From positions 2,360,001 to 2,424,000 of the forward strand of contig JAQFVV010000037.1 of assembly GCA_028023455.1 (NCBI GenBank): a DNA stretch of 64,000 bases, given 5' to 3'. Origin of the DNA: Epiperipatus broadwayi. Lineage: Eukaryota > Onychophora > Udeonychophora > Euonychophora > Peripatidae. The position numbers and the translations under genes are program-made. Positions within the stretch are counted from its first letter, which is position 1; the number at the start of each line of letters is the position of its first letter. Below the pieces are notes generated by a model. The model was not told the DNA's origin, ran no database searches, and saw only the letters and a program-made list of their open reading frames with translations. Positions 57,960-64,000 of the stretch are shown here, one piece after another.

Positions 57960-59700
57960 GCCATGTGATTTACTGTGACTTCTCCTTTTTTAGAGTCGGG
58001 AATCTCTCAGCCACCATGTCCAGAGAAACCTATTAACCACTTTACCTTCCCTTTCCGCACCTTAAATTTTTTTCATATTCTTCTCTATCCTGCTCCATTC
58101 CATTTCTACTTTTATCAACTCCTTGGCTATTATATCTAAATCCCCCTTTTTCCAAACCCAGCATAAAAACCAATAATCCACTTTCTTTATACTCACTTTG
58201 TTTAAATTTATTCTTCCATAACTTCATTATTTGTACTCTTTCTGCTTGTAGGCATTTACCTTGAATCAACAGATGCCTAATATTTTCTATGCCTTCTTTA
58301 CACAACTTGCAGACTAAATCACCCATATTTTTCCATTTATATATATATTCCCTTGTTGCTAAAGATCCTGTTAGAGTCCTAAACAGTAAACTACTTTCCT
58401 TGCTATTATCATAAATTAACTTGCGCCCAATATTCTGTTTACTTCTATATATATTTAAACTCTTTTTACACTCCATACTAGTTCTCCATCTCCCAATTCC
58501 CTATTCTATATTAATGCATCTATTCTTCTATCCCATTCCTTGCCACTATTACATTCGACAATTCTCCTAACACAATCATCCCACTTTTTGTATAAGGATA
58601 CTGACATAAATTCTTTATCCAAATCTTCTGTATACCATATTACCTTTCTCACCCATCTTGTTGCCTGCCTTTTACTCATAACCACTTAAATTCTATTTTG
58701 GTATTGCTTTTTGCATCTCTCATATAAAAGCTTGACCATCTTATTTCTCCTTGAATTGCCTCCTTTGCTATCAACACATCTGCATCCAATGCATGTGTTT
58801 TTACTTTTCTTTGTACTTTTTCTAAGTAATCTACCACCCTTTACTTACACATAATGCATTGTTTCCATATGTTAACCCTGCCACTCCCTTCCATACAATT
58901 CTAGCCACATCATATTTATTATATGAAAACACTGTTAATTTCTTTATCAGTCCCTTTCTGTTCTTTTCTTCATTGATCAATTTTTTTCTCCCACTCATGC
59001 AAGCAATTTCTCTGATTACTTAAGTTGATTCCCAAATAGTTATACCTATTCGCCACACTTAACTTTATATCCCTCAATAAAAATACTCTGTCTTCTCTTT
59101 CCTCAGTATTAATCATTACTTTTGATTTTTCTTCACTAAATTTAATCCCCCATCTCTTTACCCACCCTAGCACATGTCCTCAGCATACACTTCCATATCT
59201 TCCCTTCTTTCTGTGCACAAGAAAACATCATCCACAAACAAAAGACCCCATAATGTATATACTCCCTTGCCACCTATTAATGCTATCTCTACCCCTCTTC
59301 CTAGTCTTTCTATTTCAAATACAATAAAAACAAAATAGACGACATAGGGCATCCTTGCCTTAGTCCCACACCATTTTTAATTTTAATGGGATTCTATATT
59401 CCTTAATTGAGACATATATTATTTTCATACAGACTCTTAATAATATTTACCAAAGCTCCATCCATTCCCAAATTTATCAAACTTACTCATAATCTATTTA
59501 TTATATGCTTTCTCTATATAAAAACCATATATAACTGTCTACCTGCATTTCTACTCATATCTATAAGTTGTGTAACTACAAATAAACTCTTATATGCCTG
59601 TCTAATCAAAAACCGTGCATTTCTCCCACTATATTATTTTCTTCTATCCATTTTACGACCTTCCAGCTACCATATATGTGAAAACTTTATATAACACCAA
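57960..59700 (-). mobile_element. LINE family B, RT domain to 3' end
   Basis: The most complete minus-strand copy. From 59700 down: RT fingers in broken frames (VVTQLIDMSR, LGMDGALVNIIKSLYENN); then 59352-59167 with the catalytic FVDD at 59238-59227; 59173-58970 with WGIKFSEEKSKVM and YNYLGINLS (primer-grip area); then a degraded linker; ORF 58476-58042 (144 aa) with LATREYIYKWKNMGDLVCK, a C-x2-C-x8-H-x4 knuckle whose last Cys is replaced by Gly, and LWKNKFKQSEYKESGLLVF. No endonuclease domain is seen. A non-LTR clade cannot be fixed by eye. Confidence 0.85.
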
Positions 59701-59773
59701 TGCAAATGCTATTGGTCTATAATGAATGAAAGTATTTAACCGCCATCTATTACCTCATTATTTCACTAAAGTA

Positions 59774-59963
59774 TAAGATGTTATATAATAGCCAAATTCT
59801 GAATTGAAAACTATGACAATGCAGGGCTAACTGGATCAGTATCAAGGAACACTCTTCATCAGCTGTACTAAACCCCATTATTATTAATCATAAATAAAAA
59901 TAAACTTGTTCTGAGAGTCTTGTATTGTCATAATTTGGCTATTATATATCACTTTACATCTTA
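59774..59963. mobile_element. Foldback element
   Basis: TATATAATAGCCAAATT (left) is inverted as AATTTGGCTATTATATA (right), with TAAGATGT outermost on both sides. The interior at 59833-59862 (minus) resembles the hammerhead-like motif (CTGATGA, A, GAGTGTT...) but lacks GAAAC. Confidence 0.65.
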
Positions 59964-60163
59964 TTTGAATAACAGGCTGCCTTATGGTTTCATTTATAAA
60001 ATTAGAAGATATAGCTCTATAATGTTTTAATTATATAATTGGTTGTATTGGGTATATCATTTAATATTTTAGAATGAGCTTAAGAGAGGGCTTTTCACTT
60101 TTTTGATATAGAATGGTTATTTTAATAAATTTAATATATAGTGATCTCTTAAGATGTGATATG

Positions 60164-60287
60164 TTGGACTATTTCCATCATTTATGAGTGATTGTGTGTT
60201 ATTACTAACAAGTTGTTTGGAAAGTTTAAATAAAGTTTAAAATTTTCTATACATTCAACAACCACTCACAAATGATGGAAATAGTCC
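60164..60287. mobile_element. Foldback element, same family as 23029-23673
   Basis: TTGGACTATTTCCATCAT and its inverse ATGATGGAAATAGTCCAA bound a 124-bp element. Termini equal those of the large palindrome at 23 kb. The interior lacks the tandem units and the hammerhead-like motif. Confidence 0.8.
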
Positions 60288-60289
60288 AA

Positions 60290-61330
60290 CATATCACATC
60301 TTATACCATCATTATAAACCTTCAGACAAATAATGATCTCTTAATCTGTAAGAAATATAGTTTTTCAATATCCACTATCACCTTTCTTTGGTTGAGAATT
60401 TATGCCCTAGAAATACATGTTCAAACATAAGGATTCATTGCTTTTTAAACTGATCCCTTTTCTTTGGCACCTATCATCAACAATCATGGTCCCAAAAATA
60501 TTTATTCATTGTAGATTTTTTTTAAAAAATTTGAATCAATTTTATTAATATGCAACAGCTGCAATGCAGTTTTGTAAGTCATTGCTACTAGCAATAAAGT
60601 GTTACTGCTTCTTAGAAAACTGTTATTTCAGGGTATAATTATGATTCCAAACGAGCACTTAAAAAAAGCAAAACAAAAATAATTTCAAAATGATTAAGTT
60701 TTCTTTACCTTTCTGCATTATTGTCACCATTATTATTAGTAGCTCAAGATCTTTCTAATTGCTCAAAATATGGGTATGAAGTTCATTTTACTAATGCTGT
60801 TAAAAAATTTTCTTTGTCTGCTTAAAACTTTTGTATAAAATGAATGAATTGACAATTGAAATATTTAACATTTGAAAGAAAATTGCCATTGACCATCAAC
60901 TTGTTTTTCTGAAACACATGTATACTGCACAAATTTTTTATAGTCCTGGTAATAGATATTATAATAAATTTGACTTTTTATTATTCTAGTAATTATAAAA
61001 ATATATTATTTATATAAAAAAGTAGGAAAATAAAATCATGCATTATAAAAAAAAAAAAAATCCAGAAAGTATTATTTAACTATATACTCCAAATGATAAG
61101 GCATCGGCAAACTCCAAAAAAAGTGGCCTAAAACTTAAGACTATACTAAATAAATTTGAAATAATTTGGATTTTGATAAAGAGATATTTAGAAAGGTACC
61201 GAGATGGAAGTCTTCAATTTAAAAGATATGAAAGTAGAGCAATTGAAAATTGACAGCAGTAATAATAAAATTAATATTCTCATTTTTGAAACTTATGTAA
61301 TTATCATATTAGTTAGCTACACCACATACA
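60290..61330. other. AT-rich stretch, nothing recognised
   Basis: No open frame, repeat pair or RNA gene could be supported. Confidence 0.4.
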
Positions 61331-61334
61331 TATA

Positions 61335-61440
61335 TATCATCATTTTCAGACATTATCTGTCCAGTGCAGGATTATGCTCTTTTCAAGGTTTAATTCAATT
61401 TCTCTGATTTAATTAGTCTCTCTCTTCTTCACAATACAAC
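61335..61440 (+). repeat. Second copy of the retroelement-tail-like repeat
   Basis: ATCATCATTTTCAGACATTA, GTCCAGTGCAGGATTATG and the C/T-rich sequence after it parallel 21485-21625. Confidence 0.4.
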
Positions 61441-61494
61441 AACAAACTTCCTTATTTCATTGGTCTCTTTGAATCTCACATGATCACCATTTCT

Positions 61495-62395
61495 TAACTG
61501 TTAAAACGGAAACAAACTCTTCATACAATAGTGCCATCCAATGCAAATCAATAATCAACGGATGCAAAAAGATTTGTGCATAAAATCCCCTATCTAGTAC
61601 CTACTTATCCAATATCTCCAGACTAGTTTCTCACTTGTGGATTTCATTAATGAGGATCCTGAGAGCACCTCATCTAGATCTTAGAATCTAATACAACCCT
61701 TCAGCAGCCACCATTTACCTTTTTGGTTAACTATAAAGTTACGAGCGAAATGAAAACACAATGTTTTCAATCCAAACTCATTCACTTGTATAGTCATACA
61801 GATCTGAATTCAGTTTAGTAGCTATACATTTTGGTTCTTTAATATCCATAACCCCCATCATCTCATGGACAGAATTAGTATACTAAACATCACAATCATT
61901 GTTTTATATGATTACACAAGCTGTTAAATCAGTAGAAAATTCTTTGGATGGCACTACTATATAGAGAGTTTGCTACTGCATAAATATAGGAAATGGCGAT
62001 CATGTAATGCTTAGTGGTTTAATACAAATTCTCCTATGGTATGATGGTAACTATGGTTATTAAAGAACCAAAAAGACTAAAATATATAGATACTGAACTG
62101 GTTTGATCTGTACTTATACAAATGAATGAGCTTGGATTGAAAATATTATAGACTCATAGTTTTGTAGTTAAATAGAGATAAAAGATGACTGCTGGAGGGT
62201 TGCATTAGAACTTAAGATCTAGGTGCAGTGATCTCAGATCCAAAGCTTCTCAGGTGAAAGCCACAAAAACTAGTCTGGGGATATTGGATGAATAGGCACT
62301 AGATAGGAATTTTATGCACAAACTTTCTTGCATCCATTAATTATTATGACTTGTACTGGGTGACACTGCTGTATGGAGAGTTTGCTAAAAGAAAG
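61495..62395. repeat. Large inverted pair of R1 repeats
   Basis: An antisense R1 copy (61495-61880) faces a sense copy (62035-62395). Mirrored landmarks include TTTGTGCATAAAATCCCC / GGAATTTTATGCACAAA, CCAGACTAGTTT / AACTAGTCTGG, TTCAATCCAAACTCATTCA / TGAATGAGCTTGGATTGAA and TTTGGTTCTTTAATA / TTAAAGAACCAAA. The centre has another R1 core piece (61960-62010). The pair suggests the full R1 element is a foldback of about 0.9 kb. Confidence 0.75.
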
Positions 62396-64000
62396 GGTAA
62401 GGACTATAGAAAGATAAACAATTATATATAGACTGATAATGGTAGCATTAAATTTATATAGTTTTTGCACATATGATGGCTGGAAGGGTGGCAAAATGAA
62501 TAGAAGAAAATAATATAGTGGGAGAAATGCCAGGTTTTAGAATGGATAGTTATATAGGAGATAGTTTATTTGTAGTCACATGACTTATAGATATGAGTAG
62601 GAATACAGTCTTTATATAAGAAGGCATCTGATTGAGTAAATAGAAATAGATTATGGGTAAGTTTAGTAAATTTGGGAATGAATGGAGCTTTAGTGAATTG
62701 AATGGAGCTTTAGTGAATCTTATTAAGAAATTGTATGAAAATAATTATATGCATCAATTAGGAAATCTAGAATCAGAGAATTAAAAATGGGGTGTTACCT
62801 ATTTTGTTACATTTGAGAGAAATGGAGAGAACAGTAGAAAGATTAGGAAGAGGGGTAGAAGTACCATTAATAGATGGCAAAAGGGTGTTTATATTATCAG
62901 GTTTTTTATTTGCTAACGATATCTTCTTGTGCACAGAAAGTAGGAAGATATGGAGGTCATGCTGAAGACTTGCGCAAGGGCAGGTAAAGAGATGGGAATT
63001 AAATTTAGTGAAGAAAAATCAAAAGTAATAATGATAAATGCTGGGGAAAGAGAATTAATTTTTATTGAGGGATATAAAGTTAAATGTAGTAAATAGGTAT
63101 AACTATTTGGAATCATCTTAAATAATCAGAGAAATTGCTTGGATGGGAGAAAAATTTGATAAATGAAGCAAAGAAAAACAAATGGATTGATTAAGAAATT
63201 AAATAAATATGATGTAGCAAGAATTGTATGGAAAGAGAGTAGCAATAATAGGATTAACTTATGGCAACAAAGCATTGTCTGTTACTAAAGGAGTATTAGA
63301 TTACTTAGAAAAAAATACAAAGAGAAGTAGGAAGACGCATTAGATGCAGATGTATGGATGGCAAAGGAGGCAATTCAAGGAGAAATGGGATGATCGTTTT
63401 TATATGAAGCAAAATGAAAATTTCAGTAATTGCAATTTGTAGATAGTAAGAGAATAGCAAAAATAATATTTAATGGGGTTACAAGTAAAGCAAGATACGT
63501 GAGAAAGGTAGTATGGTATGTGGAAGATTTGGATAAAGACTATATCAGTATACTTGTACAAAATACGGGATAATTGTGTTAGGAAGATTGTTCAGTGTTA
63601 TAGTGACAAAGAATGGGATAGAAGAATAGCTGCATTAATAAAAAAATTGGAGAACTAGAATGGATAATAAAAAGAGTTTAAATATATATAGAACAGAATA
63701 TTGGGTGTGAGTTAATTTATGATAATAGCAAGAAAAATAGTTAGCTGATTAAGGCTCAAACAGGATTATTAGCAACATGGGAATATACGCACAAATGGAG
63801 AAATGTGGGTAATTTATTCTGCAAGTTATGTGAAGAAGGTATGAAAAATATTAGACATCTGCTAATTGACTGTAAATACTTACAAACAGAAAGAATACAG
63901 ATAATGAAGTTTTGGGATAATAAATATAAACTAAGTGATTATACAGAAAGTGGACTCTTGGGTTTTATGCTGCATCTGGAAAAAGATAAGGGGAATCTAG
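62396..64000 (+). mobile_element. LINE family B, RT to C-terminus, runs off the window
   Basis: Broken plus-strand frames follow the LINE B order: HMMAGR, GEMPGFRMD and DSLFVV (62470-62570), an 18-20-bp tandem duplication (62682-62721), then RLGRGVEVPLIDGKRVF and FAND at 62909-62920 in place of the catalytic FxDD. Then WEINLVKKNQK-like sequence, ATWEYTHKWRNVGNLFCK and a full C-x2-C-x8-H-x4-C knuckle (about 63820-63875). It stops at the window edge in GLLGFMLHLEKDKGNL. Confidence 0.85.

Noticed and set aside
59407-59694. 95-codon plus-strand ORF
   Set aside because: Shadow of the LINE B RT coding strand, which lies on the minus strand.

Overview
This is animal nuclear DNA, very AT-rich (roughly a quarter G+C by eye) and almost entirely non-coding. 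Evidence for a metazoan: spliceosomal introns with GTAAGT donors, a secreted protein with an EGF domain, a TOMM5-like mitochondrial import subunit, tRNA-derived SINEs with target-site duplications, non-LTR and Penelope-like retroelements, and hAT, mariner and foldback DNA elements. The sequence alone does not fix the phylum.

Genes. Two genes diverge from a short, less AT-rich region at about 2.29-2.93 kb. On the minus strand, 2151-2288 encodes a 45-residue TOMM5-like protein; a donor-like site near its end leaves the C-terminus open. On the plus strand I assembled a four-exon gene that single-frame ORF searching misses: 2935-2992, 45626-45769, 48488-48643 and 56271-56335. All three introns are phase 1 and the joined frame is open, giving 140 residues: signal peptide, an unrecognised six-cysteine module, one EGF domain and a short tail. 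Intron 1 is 42.6 kb and holds most of the window; introns 2 and 3 are 2.7 and 7.6 kb.

Repeats, left to right: Penelope-like element (1-900); a second Penelope-like copy with an inverted 3' piece at its 5' end (8560-9640); hAT MITE (11496-11865); foldback (13199-13556); nested inverted repeats (22137-22700) and a 645-bp palindrome (23029-23673); LINE family A (24180-25985) with a tRNA-Gly SINE in its A-tail; foldback (28749-29322); more SINEs (30.0-31.04 kb); mariner-like element (31913-32779); a local duplication carrying LINE family B tails (34.1-36.3 kb); near-perfect palindrome (40766-41026); LINE B copies (42.0-42.9, 46.4-47.2, 58.0-59.7 and 62.4-64.0 kb); tandem duplication beside exon 3 (48668-48875); probable solo LTR (49251-49924); mariner-like MITE (52981-53301); LINE family C (54.7-55.8 kb); and inverted repeats at 59.8-62.4 kb.

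Two patterns stand out. Several foldback elements share a motif that looks like a hammerhead-ribozyme core (CTGAWGA, hairpin, GAAAC). A tRNA-Gly(UCC)-derived SINE is little more than the tRNA with its acceptor stem extended by five base pairs. All RT copies seen are broken, two of them at the catalytic Asp pair.
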